From Chryseobacterium oryctis (GTDB lineage Bacteria > Bacteroidota > Bacteroidia > Flavobacteriales > Weeksellaceae), in assembly GCF_025971925.1 (NCBI RefSeq), contig NZ_JAPDHV010000006.1:124001-188000 (forward strand): 64,000 nt of DNA, read 5' to 3'. The position numbers were made by a program, and so were the translations under genes. Each line of letters opens with the position of its first letter. Within the stretch, counting starts at the first letter, position 1. Below, in pieces: positions 44,738 through 53,656 of this stretch. A model generated the notes under the pieces. It was not told the DNA's origin and did not search any database. It saw only the letters and a program-made list of their open reading frames with translations.

Positions 44738-45343
44738 TTATAACCCTAAAACACCTAATTTTCCTGTTTGGTCTTCGATGGTATAATTCAGAGCTTTTGC
44801 CAAAACAAAAATATTATTAAGGTTTTCCATTAGCTGCTTCCGTCCCTCATCTCTCAATCTATTTTGATCAATAGATTTCATTGCAGCGTCTTTTGCTTTT
44901 TGAGTAACGTTTTTTATGTCTTTTTCTGAAATTCTGTTAATAAATGAGTCATCCATAGACTGAATCTCAACGCTTGGAGTAATTCTTATATCTGCATTTG
45001 GCAATTCTGTAATGATTAATTTTTTATTAATAGAATCTACCTCAATTTTCATTTTATTTAAATCATAAGAAACCTGAGCATTTGTTTTAGTATAAGTGAT
45101 AATACTATTACTTGATACTTCTTTCCCTAAAAACTCAATGCCCATCTTCGTTTTCTGCATTGAAGATGTATTTTGCTCCAAAACCACCATCTTATTCATT
45201 TTAGAAATCTGATTAGTCAATATATAATAATCTGACTTTTCATTTTTCCCTCCTATGTTCAGGCAAGATTTAAGTCCAAAAAACAGAAGCACCATAAAAA
45301 TAGCCCCTGCAAAAAACGGTATAATAGTTTTATAATTTCTCAA
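44738..45343 (-). CDS. DUF4230 membrane-anchored protein
   Basis: A 201-residue protein with one N-terminal membrane segment (TIIPFFAGAIFMVLLFFGLK, about 6-25), then an extracytoplasmic domain. The pattern ISKMNKMVVLEQNTSSMQKT (about 47-66) and IISELPNADIRITPS-type strands fit the DUF4230 family found in Bacteroidetes and Firmicutes, whose function is unknown. It lies 3 bases after the thioredoxin-like gene, so the two are probably one operon. Confidence 0.85.
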   Translation of the reverse strand: MRNYKTIIPFFAGAIFMVLLFFGLKSCLNIGGKNEKSDYYILTNQISKMNKMVVLEQNTSSMQKTKMGIEFLGKEVSSNSIITYTKTNAQVSYDLNKMKIEVDSINKKLIITELPNADIRITPSVEIQSMDDSFINRISEKDIKNVTQKAKDAAMKSIDQNRLRDEGRKQLMENLNNIFVLAKALNYTIEDQTGKLGVLGL

Positions 45344-45346
45344 TAT

Positions 45347-45913
45347 TTACTTTTTGAATATTTCTTTAAAAACAGATGAATCATCTTTTTTAAGGATATC
45401 AACCAAATCCCTTTCAATATATCCGGTTTTCGGCATCTCTATAATTCTTCCAAGTTCTTTTCCGTATTTTTCAACAATAATAGTCGGAACCTTCTGAATA
45501 TTATAAAGCCCTTCATCTCCTGTAGGAGATTCTTTTTTACGATTAACGGCAATGATTGTAAGCTTATTTTCAGGATATTTTAACTCTTCCAAAATTTTCA
45601 TCAATCTTGGAAAATCTCTGTGACTATCTTCACACCAAGTACCCATGAAAACCACAAGATTATAAGAATTAATCTTCGCTTTTTTCAATTCAGCTATTGC
45701 TTTTTGGTCAATTGCATATTCATCACGCTCTTTCACATACCAATCTGCGTAAGGTTCTTTTAGAAACTGTTCTTTCAACTGATGTCCCAAAAGCATTTTA
45801 CCATCATTTGTAGTTTCAACTTCACGGTTTACTACTACTTTTTGAGCATTCAATTGTTGAGATGCCAAGAATAAAGCTGAAACAGCAATGATATTTGTAA
45901 TAAATTTTTTCAT
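45347..45913 (-). CDS. Thioredoxin-fold protein with a CxxS site
   Basis: A 188-residue exported protein: signal peptide (KKFITNIIAVSALFLASQQLNAQ), then a thioredoxin fold from about 75. The redox-site position reads FMGTWCEDSHRDFPRLMKI; the second cysteine of CxxC is replaced by serine (CEDS). VPTIIVEKYG keeps the cis-proline (about 149-158). CxxS proteins can act as monothiol isomerases or lack redox activity. The start at 45913 lies 2 bases after the MazG-like gene stop; an in-frame ATG four codons earlier would overlap that gene. It is co-directional with the MazG-like gene and DUF4230 and probably in one operon. Confidence 0.85.
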   Translation of the reverse strand: MKKFITNIIAVSALFLASQQLNAQKVVVNREVETTNDGKMLLGHQLKEQFLKEPYADWYVKERDEYAIDQKAIAELKKAKINSYNLVVFMGTWCEDSHRDFPRLMKILEELKYPENKLTIIAVNRKKESPTGDEGLYNIQKVPTIIVEKYGKELGRIIEMPKTGYIERDLVDILKKDDSSVFKEIFKK

Positions 45914-45914
45914 A

Positions 45915-46382
45915 TTATTTTTCAATAATTGTCTTCAAATCAGCAGGAGAGTAGTATTTGTTTTTCAAAACCTTATGGTCTGCTTTTCTGTAAACATTAT
46001 ACTTTTCGCCTGATTTTTCATAAAAAGATTCAACATCTTTAGCTTTGTAAAATTCAACAGTTTCCTCTGCCTGTTCTTCACTGTCACAAGCCTTTGACAT
46101 ATTAGAACGCTGAACTTCGTTGAATAGTTCTACAAATTTGTTGCCAAGTCCGAATTCTAAAACGGCTCCGCTCAAAACATACTGTAAATCACAAAGAGCA
46201 TCAGCAATTTCTACAATATTATTATCAGCAATTGCTTGTTTTAATTCATTTAATTCTTCCTGTAAAAGTTCTACTCTAAGATTACATCTTTCAGGAGACG
46301 GAATTTGTGGGGTATCTAAAATAGGGGCTTTGAAAGTAGTATGGAATTCTGCTACTTGGTTCAGACTATCAATTTTATCCAT
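45915..46382 (-). CDS. MazG/HisE-like nucleotide pyrophosphohydrolase
   Basis: A 155-residue all-alpha NTP pyrophosphatase-superfamily protein. The metal-binding pattern is visible: LLQEELNELKQAIADN (about 39-54, the E-x-x-E half) and EIADALCDLQYVLSGAVLEF (about 58-77, the E-x-x-D half). Such proteins hydrolyse nucleoside triphosphates or related compounds to monophosphates. The C-terminal 50 residues, KAKDVESFYEKSGEKYNVYR, form a polar tail. The specific substrate is unclear. It is likely the first gene of a small operon with the thioredoxin-like and DUF4230 genes. Confidence 0.85.
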   Translation of the reverse strand: MDKIDSLNQVAEFHTTFKAPILDTPQIPSPERCNLRVELLQEELNELKQAIADNNIVEIADALCDLQYVLSGAVLEFGLGNKFVELFNEVQRSNMSKACDSEEQAEETVEFYKAKDVESFYEKSGEKYNVYRKADHKVLKNKYYSPADLKTIIEK

Positions 46383-46401
46383 GAATATTTTTTATTTAAG
46401 G

Positions 46402-46409
46402 CAAATATA
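46402..46409 (-). promoter_or_regulatory. -7 element for the MazG-like gene
   Basis: TATATTTG on the minus strand, 20 bases before the ATG at 46382. No -33 element at the usual distance. Confidence 0.45.
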
Positions 46410-46506
46410 AAATTTTTAAAAGTCAGAAGCTAAATATTCAAGGTTAGATTTTTTTAATCAAAAAAAAATACCTCATCAGTTTTTTTTAAATTCTTAAAAT
46501 AAAAAA

Positions 46507-46529
46507 GGCCGCTCGTTTTACAAGCAGCC
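46507..46529 (-). terminator. Terminator after the metalloprotease gene
   Basis: On the minus strand GGCTGCTTG and CGAGCGGCC form a 9-base stem with two G:T pairs, followed by TTTTTTATTTT, 28 bases past the stop. Confidence 0.8.
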
Positions 46530-46556
46530 AATATTTAGTTTAAACTTAAATGATTA

Positions 46557-49484
46557 TTAATCTTTAAAAAATCTTTTAGAAACTTCACCAACCTGAATCA
46601 TGTAAGCACCCGTTGCAAGATTACTAACATTCACAGTACCTCTTTCAAGTTTTCCTGAGCTGATTAGTTTTCCACCCATATCAAAAATTTTAAAGTCTTC
46701 AGATGTTGTATTTGAAATATTTAGAATATCTCTTACAGGATTCGGATATAATTTAATACCTGTAAATAAATCTTTTGTATCAACGATATCTCCTCTTCCA
46801 GAAGAAACAATATTCAAAGTATAATCTTCAACCTGTCCGTAAGTATATGCTTCACAAGAAGATGTAGGAAGGCTGCTGTATTTCATCATTACTCTCATTC
46901 TTGTATTTCCGGAAGTTGCTGTTGAAGGAATCGTAATTGAACCGGTTACTGGAGTTGTTGTAGAACCGGCTTTAGACCAAGCTAATTCTCCACTGTCTGT
47001 AAAGTCTCCATCGCCATTATAATCAATATAAACCGCATAAGCTTCGTTATAAACTGTAGATGTCCAAACAGGAGTTATTGAAATCGTGTACGTACTTCCT
47101 TTTGTAACATTTGTAGAAACAGATGTAAAGTTTTCATATCCTGCCGTTCCTGTAGAAGTATTATTTATCGTTCCAAATTTTACATTTCCAATTCTTTCAT
47201 CTGCAGTATTTGAAGCAGAAGATGAACAGTAAGAAACCGTACTTCCTGCAAGAGTGGTAACACTTACTGTATTACTGGAAGTAGAAACATTTCCGGCAGC
47301 ATCTTTCGCTTTTACCGAAAAACTATATGTTGTTGACGGAGATAAACTTGTTACAGTATAAGAAGTTGAAGCTGTAGAACCAATTAATGAAGAGCCCTGG
47401 TAAACATCATATCCTGTAACAGCCACGTTGTCTGTCGCTCCTGACCAAGAAAGATTTGTACTTGTAGAAGTAGTTCCCGAAGCAGAAAGAGTAGGAGCTG
47501 TTGGAGCAATTGTGTCTGTACCCGAAGAAGCGTTTACTGTAATATTCACATTATTCACATCAAAGAAAATATGATTCGAGCCTTTTACCATAATTCTTCC
47601 TGTAGTTGTAGATACGTTTGGAATCGTTACTGCTTGAGAACCATCATTAGGTGTTTCTGCAAGTAGAGTAGTCCAAGTATTTCCGCTATCTGTTGACCAA
47701 AGAATATCTACATTTGCTGCGTTTACTCCATTTGCTGTAGTTCCTGCCACATTCCAGGTTACAGTTTGAGAAGTTCCACCTGCATATGTAGTTGCGGAGT
47801 TTTGAGAACTAACATTAAAAGGTCCCGCCGTTCCATTTACAGTAATTACAGCATCATCTGAATTATTTCCTGAACCTCCGGCTCTATTATCTCGAACTGT
47901 AAATCTGAAATTATATGTTCTTGCAACATTTGATAAAGCCTCAACTGTAATCTCTGAACCCGCAGTCGTTGTAGCTCCTGCTAAAATTGAAGCCATTCTA
48001 GGGAAATACCTTGTAGGAGAAGTAGTCGGAACCCAAGATCTAAAAGTTGGACCTGAAGCTTTTGTAGCACTTGCTGCAGAACTAGCCCCTGTTTGAGAAG
48101 AAGAAGCATTATCCATCTGCTCCCAAATATATGTCAAAGAATCTCCGTTTGCATCTGTCCCCGTTCCTGTTAACATAAAAGGAGTCCCTTTTGGAATTGT
48201 ATAATCTAATCCAGCATTCGCTGTTGGAATTGAATTACCTGTACTTGTGCTTACTGGGCAAGTTTTAGCTTTAATATTATTAGTAATTTGCTGAATACTT
48301 ACTGCATGAAAAAAAGGATCTGAATGCGCCTGAATATCCTGACTTGTAATTCCGGCATATCCCATGATTGTAGAACCTGAGCCAGGTTCCATATTCACAC
48401 CTGTACCTTCATTTCCATGAGAGAATGTATGATTTCCTCCAAATTGATGCCCCATTTCGTGAGCAACATAATCGATATCGAAATTATCACCAGAAGGAAT
48501 TGCATCCGCCGGAGAAGTATAGCCGCTTCCTTTTGAACCATTGGTACAGATACAGCCTATACAACCTGCGTTTCCGCCACCGCCGGAAGCTCCGAATAAA
48601 TGCCCAATATCATAATTAGCTTCACCAATTACGGAAGTCAAGGTACTTTGAAGTTGAGAATTCCAACTGCTCATTCCTGAAGCAGAAGAATAAGGGTCTG
48701 TGGAAGCATTAGTATAAATTACAGCATCATTGTTTGAAATCAAAACCATTCTAGCTGCAAAGTCTTTTTCAAAAACCCCGTTTACACGAGTCATTGTATT
48801 ATTCATAGCAGCCAAAGCATTGGCTTTTGTTCCTCCAAAATAAGCTGTATATTCACCTGTACAAGAAAGAGCTAATCTAAATGTTCTCAATTTAGCATCA
48901 TCTGCATTAGGTCTTGCAGCAAGATTTGAGCCTGTAACTCCTTTTTGAGCAACATCAATTACAGTACATTCAAATTTATTAAGGTCATCTTTTTTATCTG
49001 ATTTTTTGTAAACAACATAAGATGATAAATCTTTAGTATAAGGCTCTATAAAAACAGCAGATTTATCTCCATAAATTTCCATAGAAGAAAGACCAAGTGG
49101 AGAAACACTAAAATACACTGTTGCATTCGGATCTCCTAAACCTTCACCTACATAAGATTTAATATCCGGATATTTTGCAGCCAGTTGAGGATCAAAGTTT
49201 GAATTTTCTCGTACTTTGAAGTTTTCCATTTTCCCCTCAGAATTTGGGAAAGAAATAATAACTTCTGACTTTTCTCCTGCCGCCAACCTTTTAGGTGCTT
49301 TTAGTAAAGCGTTTTTCAATCCGTTAATATCCAGGTTGTAAACCTTAGGATTACTAATACCTGTTTTGTTCTCAAATATTTCTGAAGAAGATTTTCTGTT
49401 ATCTTCAGACCAAAGACGATCTGTCTGCGCGAATGAAATACCCGTGATAAGAAGCATTCCAATCATTGATAATTGTTTTTTCAT
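46557..49484 (-). CDS. Secreted reprolysin-type zinc metalloprotease with FN3 and GEVED domains
   Basis: A 975-residue exported protein. In order: signal peptide (about 1-19), a propeptide (to about 195), and a metallopeptidase domain with VAHEMGHQFGGNH (H-E-x2-H-x5-H, about 339-351) and the Met-turn region GSTIMGYAGI. Linkers follow with a cadherin-like or PKD-like block (IPTANAGLDYTIPKG, about 420-540), then one fibronectin type III domain (ATDNVAVTGYDVYQGSSLIG, about 660-745). A GEVED domain (YIDYNGDGDFTDSGELAW) is next, and the last 75 residues are a type IX sorting domain (IKLYPNPVRDILNISNTTS). It is a predicted extracellular protein-degrading enzyme, probably processed at both ends during export. 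It is the longest of four type IX cargo proteins here. Confidence 0.93.
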   Translation of the reverse strand: MKKQLSMIGMLLITGISFAQTDRLWSEDNRKSSSEIFENKTGISNPKVYNLDINGLKNALLKAPKRLAAGEKSEVIISFPNSEGKMENFKVRENSNFDPQLAAKYPDIKSYVGEGLGDPNATVYFSVSPLGLSSMEIYGDKSAVFIEPYTKDLSSYVVYKKSDKKDDLNKFECTVIDVAQKGVTGSNLAARPNADDAKLRTFRLALSCTGEYTAYFGGTKANALAAMNNTMTRVNGVFEKDFAARMVLISNNDAVIYTNASTDPYSSASGMSSWNSQLQSTLTSVIGEANYDIGHLFGASGGGGNAGCIGCICTNGSKGSGYTSPADAIPSGDNFDIDYVAHEMGHQFGGNHTFSHGNEGTGVNMEPGSGSTIMGYAGITSQDIQAHSDPFFHAVSIQQITNNIKAKTCPVSTSTGNSIPTANAGLDYTIPKGTPFMLTGTGTDANGDSLTYIWEQMDNASSSQTGASSAASATKASGPTFRSWVPTTSPTRYFPRMASILAGATTTAGSEITVEALSNVARTYNFRFTVRDNRAGGSGNNSDDAVITVNGTAGPFNVSSQNSATTYAGGTSQTVTWNVAGTTANGVNAANVDILWSTDSGNTWTTLLAETPNDGSQAVTIPNVSTTTGRIMVKGSNHIFFDVNNVNITVNASSGTDTIAPTAPTLSASGTTSTSTNLSWSGATDNVAVTGYDVYQGSSLIGSTASTSYTVTSLSPSTTYSFSVKAKDAAGNVSTSSNTVSVTTLAGSTVSYCSSSASNTADERIGNVKFGTINNTSTGTAGYENFTSVSTNVTKGSTYTISITPVWTSTVYNEAYAVYIDYNGDGDFTDSGELAWSKAGSTTTPVTGSITIPSTATSGNTRMRVMMKYSSLPTSSCEAYTYGQVEDYTLNIVSSGRGDIVDTKDLFTGIKLYPNPVRDILNISNTTSEDFKIFDMGGKLISSGKLERGTVNVSNLATGAYMIQVGEVSKRFFKD

Positions 49485-49632
49485 ATAAATAAATATTCCG
49501 ATTATGGTATTTCAAATGTAATAAAAAAAATATAATGAAAAACAAAATTTTAAATATAATTTTTAAAGATTAATTCAAATTATAACCAAAAACATTAAAC
49601 ATTACATAAAGTTAAAAATATCAAAAAAAGAA

Positions 49633-49661
49633 AATAACACCCGTAAAACACGAGTGTTATT
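49633..49661 (-). terminator. Terminator after the DinB gene
   Basis: AATAACACCCGT (49633-49644) and ACGAGTGTTATT (49650-49661) form an 11-of-12 stem; minus-strand exit is TTTTC. Confidence 0.75.
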
Positions 49662-49689
49662 CACTTTTTAATGATATAATTCTAATTTA

Positions 49690-50187
49690 CTAAAAACTAT
49701 CGTCAGCAGTTGGGCCGTACAATCCTGGAACCTTATTTCCCGTTGTTCTAAGATAAACTATTAATTCTCCACGATGATGGTAAAGATGATTGAATAACAT
49801 CCCTCTGATTACTTGAATTTTTGGGGTAGCTGGGAAAACTTCATTTCCTCCCATTGTCATTCTCCAGGGAGTCATCATTGTAGATTCATCGAAATTTTCT
49901 AAAACCTGTTGTGCTTTTTTTACATTTTCTTCAAATTTTGCAACAATATTCTCCGCTTTCGAGATATCACCTTTATCATAACGATAGGTATCCATTGCAA
50001 ACTCATCAGAATTAAAAGTAGCTTCATACCAATTATATACTTCTGCAATATGCGAAGCGAGCTGAGCAGTTGTCCAGTTTTTTTCGGAAGGCTTCCAATC
50101 TAATGCAGAATCAGGAATTGCCTTTAATAATTTTCTTGTATTTTCTGCTTCGTGCAAAAATTCACCTAAAAGAGCTTGTTTTACCAT
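49690..50187 (-). CDS. DinB-family protein
   Basis: A 165-residue four-helix-bundle protein of the DinB/YfiT superfamily, often metal-dependent thiol transferases. The typical histidines are at LASHIAEVYNWYEA (about 43-56, metal-type histidine) and MLFNHLYHHRGELIVYLR (about 130-147, H-x3-H arrangement). KWKPSEKNWTTAQ-like spacing before the first histidine is conserved. No signal peptide, so cytoplasmic. It stands alone between two terminators. Confidence 0.88.
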   Translation of the reverse strand: MVKQALLGEFLHEAENTRKLLKAIPDSALDWKPSEKNWTTAQLASHIAEVYNWYEATFNSDEFAMDTYRYDKGDISKAENIVAKFEENVKKAQQVLENFDESTMMTPWRMTMGGNEVFPATPKIQVIRGMLFNHLYHHRGELIVYLRTTGNKVPGLYGPTADDSF

Positions 50188-50270
50188 AACATTTGTTTTT
50201 TATTTTAAGTAAATTTAAATCCTTTTTAAATATGAAAATTTATTTTAATCATAAATATATGTTAAATAAA

Positions 50271-50294
50271 AAACACCCTCAGGAAAGGGTGTTT
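50271..50294 (-). terminator. Terminator after the acyl-CoA dehydrogenase gene
   Basis: AAACACCCT (50271-50279) and AGGGTGTTT (50286-50294), a perfect 9-base-pair stem that exits into a T-rich tract on the minus strand. Confidence 0.85.
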
Positions 50295-50318
50295 TATTTA
50301 TATTTTATCTTGAAGTAA

Positions 50319-51458
50319 TTATTTTGTAATATCTCTTCCGATAACTAATCTTTGGATTTCTGAAGTACCTTCACCAATTGTACAAAGTTTAGAATCTCTA
50401 TAGAATTTCTCAGCAGGGAAGTCTTTTGTATATCCATAACCTCCGAAAATCTGAACCGCATTGTTCGAAATTCTTACACAAGCTTCGGATGCATATAGTT
50501 TTGCCATAGCTCCTTCTTTTGTCATTTTTTGCTTAGCATTTTTCAGCGTTGCAGCTCTTTGAATCAGTAGTTCAGCAGCATCAATTTCTGTAGCCATATC
50601 AGCCAACATAAAATTAATCGCCTGGAACTCTGAAATAGATTTCCCAAACTGTTGTCTTTCTTTCGCATATTTAAGAGCAGCTTTGTACGCTCCTCTCGCT
50701 GTACCTAAAGATAAAGCAGCAATAGAAATTCTACCTCCATCTAAAATCTTCATAGCTTGTTTGAAACCTTCTCCAACTTCTCCTAAACGATGAGAATCCG
50801 GAACACGAACATTATCAAAGATTAATTCAGCTGTTTCAGAAGCTCTCATCCCCAATTTATTTTCTTTTTTACCAGAAGTAAAACCTGGCATTCCTTTTTC
50901 TAAAACAAAAGCTGTTGAATTATTTTTAGCTCCTTTTTCTCCTGTTCTTGTCATTACAACAGCAATATCTCCAGAAATTGCGTGTGTAATGAAATTTTTA
51001 GCACCATTAATAACCCATTCGTCACCGTCTTTTACAGCTGTAGTAGACATACCTCCAGAATCTGAACCTGTATTGTGTTCTGTAAGTCCCCAAGCTCCGA
51101 TTACTTTTCCTGAAGCTAATTGAGGCAGCCATTTATTTCTTTGTTCTTCGTTACCAAATTCATAAATATGATTAGTACAAAGAGAGTTGTGTGCAGCAAC
51201 TGAAAGACCAATTGATGGGTCAACTTGAGAAATTTCGTCAAGAATCGCAACATACTCATGATACCCAAGACCAGAACCACCATATTGCTCAGGGACTACA
51301 ATTCCCATAAATCCCATTTCACCCAACTGATGAAACAAATCTTTCGGGAAAGTCTGACTTTCATCCCATTCCATAATATTTGGTCTAATATTCTTTTCAG
51401 CAAACTCTTTTGCTGTTTCTGCTATCATTTTAATGTTGTCAATAGTCTCTGTGTTCAT
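50319..51458 (-). CDS. Acyl-CoA dehydrogenase
   Basis: FAD enzyme that introduces the alpha-beta double bond in acyl-CoA. The 379-residue protein has the family's three-part layout: helical N-domain (FAEKNIRPNIMEWDESQTFP), the beta domain with GAWGLTEHNTGSDSGGMSTT (about 125-144, FAD and acyl binding), and the C-terminal helical domain with RQQFGKSISEFQAINFMLAD. VQIFGGYGYTKDFPAEKFYR (about 339-358) is the signature just before the catalytic-base region of the short-chain and branched-chain groups. Chain-length specificity is not decidable. It is monocistronic, with a promoter containing a palindromic operator. Confidence 0.94.
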   Translation of the reverse strand: MNTETIDNIKMIAETAKEFAEKNIRPNIMEWDESQTFPKDLFHQLGEMGFMGIVVPEQYGGSGLGYHEYVAILDEISQVDPSIGLSVAAHNSLCTNHIYEFGNEEQRNKWLPQLASGKVIGAWGLTEHNTGSDSGGMSTTAVKDGDEWVINGAKNFITHAISGDIAVVMTRTGEKGAKNNSTAFVLEKGMPGFTSGKKENKLGMRASETAELIFDNVRVPDSHRLGEVGEGFKQAMKILDGGRISIAALSLGTARGAYKAALKYAKERQQFGKSISEFQAINFMLADMATEIDAAELLIQRAATLKNAKQKMTKEGAMAKLYASEACVRISNNAVQIFGGYGYTKDFPAEKFYRDSKLCTIGEGTSEIQRLVIGRDITK

Positions 51459-51478
51459 ATAGTGTAATAGTTAATTCC

Positions 51479-51509
51479 CAAAGATAAATAAATTGCACGA
51501 ACGTTCAAA
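51479..51509 (-). promoter_or_regulatory. Promoter with embedded palindromic operator for acyl-CoA dehydrogenase
   Basis: On the minus strand: TTTG (51509-51506), exactly 19 bases, TATCTTTG (51486-51479), a consensus promoter 21 bases before the ATG. The spacer contains the imperfect palindrome TTGCACGAACGTTCAA (51493-51508 on the plus strand), pattern TTGnACGnnCGTnCAA. This resembles operators of TetR-type regulators of acyl-CoA metabolism. Binding there would block the promoter. Confidence 0.7.
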
Positions 51510-51649
51510 AAATTATTTCTACCATAGCTCTTTTATCTGCAAAACTTTAATTTTCAATTTTTTATATAAATATATTTAATGATATTTTAATAAAATTTCA
51601 GAACTTTGAAGTAATTATTTTACTATTTTAGCCACCCAATTTTTAAAGC

Positions 51650-53515
51650 ATGAAAAAATTTCTATTTCCTATAATTCTGATTTCATCCATATATTCTGCA
51701 CAAGCTCCAGCTGGATATTATGATGGAACAGCTGGACTTACCGGTTATGCCTTGAAATCTAAGCTACATGACATTATTTCTTCAAAAACCATCAACTGGC
51801 ATTATGGAGATCTTCCTGAGTTTTACAATCAAACCGATTTGGATAAGTATTATGATCATGATGCAAGTAATACAACCATATTACTAGACATATATTCGGA
51901 AATCCCCACTGGACCTGATGCATACGAATATACTTCGGCTAATATCCCAAGTAGTGTCTCAGCTGAAGGAGCAGGATACAACCGAGAACACATGATACCT
52001 CAAAGTACGTTTTATAGTAATTATCCAATGTATTCTGATTTATTTTATATAATTCCTACAGATGCATACATTAATCAACGCAGAAGTAATTATCCATACG
52101 GAATTGCAGGAAATACAAATTTTTATACATTTTCCAACACTTCGAAAATCAGTAACAGTACCATTCCCAACTGGTCTTATACGGGAAGAGTTTACGAGCC
52201 AATCAATGAGTTTAAAGGTGATGTAGCGAGAAGTTTATTATATTTTGCGGTAAGATTTGAAGGAAAATTAGGTACTTTCAATTATAACAACAGTTCAAAT
52301 CCCGCTTCTGATACCAATCCATTAGACGGAACAGAAGAAAGGGCTTTCGATCCTGCATACATAGCAATGCTTCTTCAATGGCACCAGCAAGATCCTGTTT
52401 CTCAAAGAGAAATTGACAGAAATAATGCTGTGTATAATTTACAAAAAAACAGAAATCCCTTTGTAGATAATCCGTCATGGGTAACCGCAATTTGGGGACA
52501 AACTCCTGATTCTATAGCTCCACAAACTCCTACAAATTTAACGGTAACGCAAAATAGTGCTTATTTCACAACATTAAGCTGGACACCAAGCTCAAGCACA
52601 GATGTAATTGGCTACAAAATATATCAAGACGGAAATTTGGTGGCTTCAACGAAGGAAAATTCAATCAGCATTGATCATTTAACACCTTCTACCACATATA
52701 ATTTCACAGTTAAAGCTTACGACAACGGATATTTACTATCTACAGAGAGTAATACAGTTTCAACAACAACTCTGGCTTCAGATATTTATGCTAAAGACTT
52801 GTTTGTTTCAAAATACTTAGAAGGAACATCAAATAATAAAGGACTAGAAATAACCAATCGAACAGGACACCCTATTAATTTGAATGATTATAGACTTTCT
52901 ATTCAATTTCCGAGCGGAAGCAATTATTATTTCCCTGCTCCTTTTGAGCTAGAAGGAACTGTTCAGAATAATGAAACATTCGTAATTCTACATCCTGAAG
53001 CGAGTTTTTCATGTTATACAATTGGTCAGGCAAAATTTGTGACTGCAGCTCCTCAAATGACTTTTTCTGGAAGTCAATATATAGAACTAAGATATAAGAG
53101 CACCACCGTTGATGCTATTGGAATTCCAAGCCAAAATAACTCAACAACTTTAGGTAATGTATCTTTATACAGAAAAGCCAGCATCAATCAACCAACAACA
53201 ACCTTCAATATCTCTGAATGGGACTCTTATGCAAGCAATTATTGCCAAAATCTAGGCGTTTTATCTACTACAGATATTGTTCTTGCTAAAAATGAAGAAA
53301 TTAAAATTTACCCAAATCCTGTTAATGAAAATATTTTTGTAAGCGGGAAAGTTGAAAATATAAAAGACGCTCAGATCGTAGACTATTCAGGAAGAGTAAT
53401 TTATACAGAGAAATCACCTTTTAAAAACAAGAAAAATATCTCTGTTCAGAGTATAACAGCGGGATCTTATCTTTTAAATCTTGATGGTAAATCATATCCG
53501 TTTATTAAGAAATAA
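51650..53515 (+). CDS. Secreted endonuclease I with FN3, lamin-tail and type IX sorting domains
   Basis: Non-specific extracellular nuclease. The 621-residue protein has a signal peptide (to about 20). The endonuclease I (EndA/NucM) domain spans about 25-290, with NREHMIPQSTFYSNYPMYSD as the metal-finger active site (His about 115) and AYINQRRSNYPYG. Next comes a fibronectin type III domain (TPTNLTVTQNSAYFTTLSW, about 293-375), a lamin-tail-like domain (DLFVSKYLEGTSNNKGLEIT, about 383-530), and a C-terminal sorting domain (KIYPNPVNENIFVSGKVENI, about 551-621). The likely job is digestion of DNA outside the cell for nutrients or biofilm turnover. Confidence 0.93.
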   Translation: MKKFLFPIILISSIYSAQAPAGYYDGTAGLTGYALKSKLHDIISSKTINWHYGDLPEFYNQTDLDKYYDHDASNTTILLDIYSEIPTGPDAYEYTSANIPSSVSAEGAGYNREHMIPQSTFYSNYPMYSDLFYIIPTDAYINQRRSNYPYGIAGNTNFYTFSNTSKISNSTIPNWSYTGRVYEPINEFKGDVARSLLYFAVRFEGKLGTFNYNNSSNPASDTNPLDGTEERAFDPAYIAMLLQWHQQDPVSQREIDRNNAVYNLQKNRNPFVDNPSWVTAIWGQTPDSIAPQTPTNLTVTQNSAYFTTLSWTPSSSTDVIGYKIYQDGNLVASTKENSISIDHLTPSTTYNFTVKAYDNGYLLSTESNTVSTTTLASDIYAKDLFVSKYLEGTSNNKGLEITNRTGHPINLNDYRLSIQFPSGSNYYFPAPFELEGTVQNNETFVILHPEASFSCYTIGQAKFVTAAPQMTFSGSQYIELRYKSTTVDAIGIPSQNNSTTLGNVSLYRKASINQPTTTFNISEWDSYASNYCQNLGVLSTTDIVLAKNEEIKIYPNPVNENIFVSGKVENIKDAQIVDYSGRVIYTEKSPFKNKKNISVQSITAGSYLLNLDGKSYPFIKK

Positions 53516-53571
53516 GATTAAACTTAAATATTAAATTTCGGTTGCAAATTACTTAATTCTCAACCATTAAT

Positions 53572-53652
53572 ATAAGCAGATTCACTAATAATCAATATCT
53601 ATAAGTGTTTCTGCTTATATTTTTTATTTATAAGTATTTATGCTTATATTTG
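53572..53652 (+). promoter_or_regulatory. Three operator-like sites and -7 element of satD
   Basis: Sites starting at 53572, 53601 and 53630, exactly 29 bases apart, read ATAAG-N8-CTAAT, ATAAG-N8-CTTAT and ATAAG-N8-CTTAT. The last overlaps TATATTTG (53645-53652), a -7 match only 4 bases before the ATG at 53657, so the transcript would be leaderless or nearly so. Binding at the third site would occlude the promoter. Confidence 0.7.
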
Positions 53653-53656
53653 CAAA

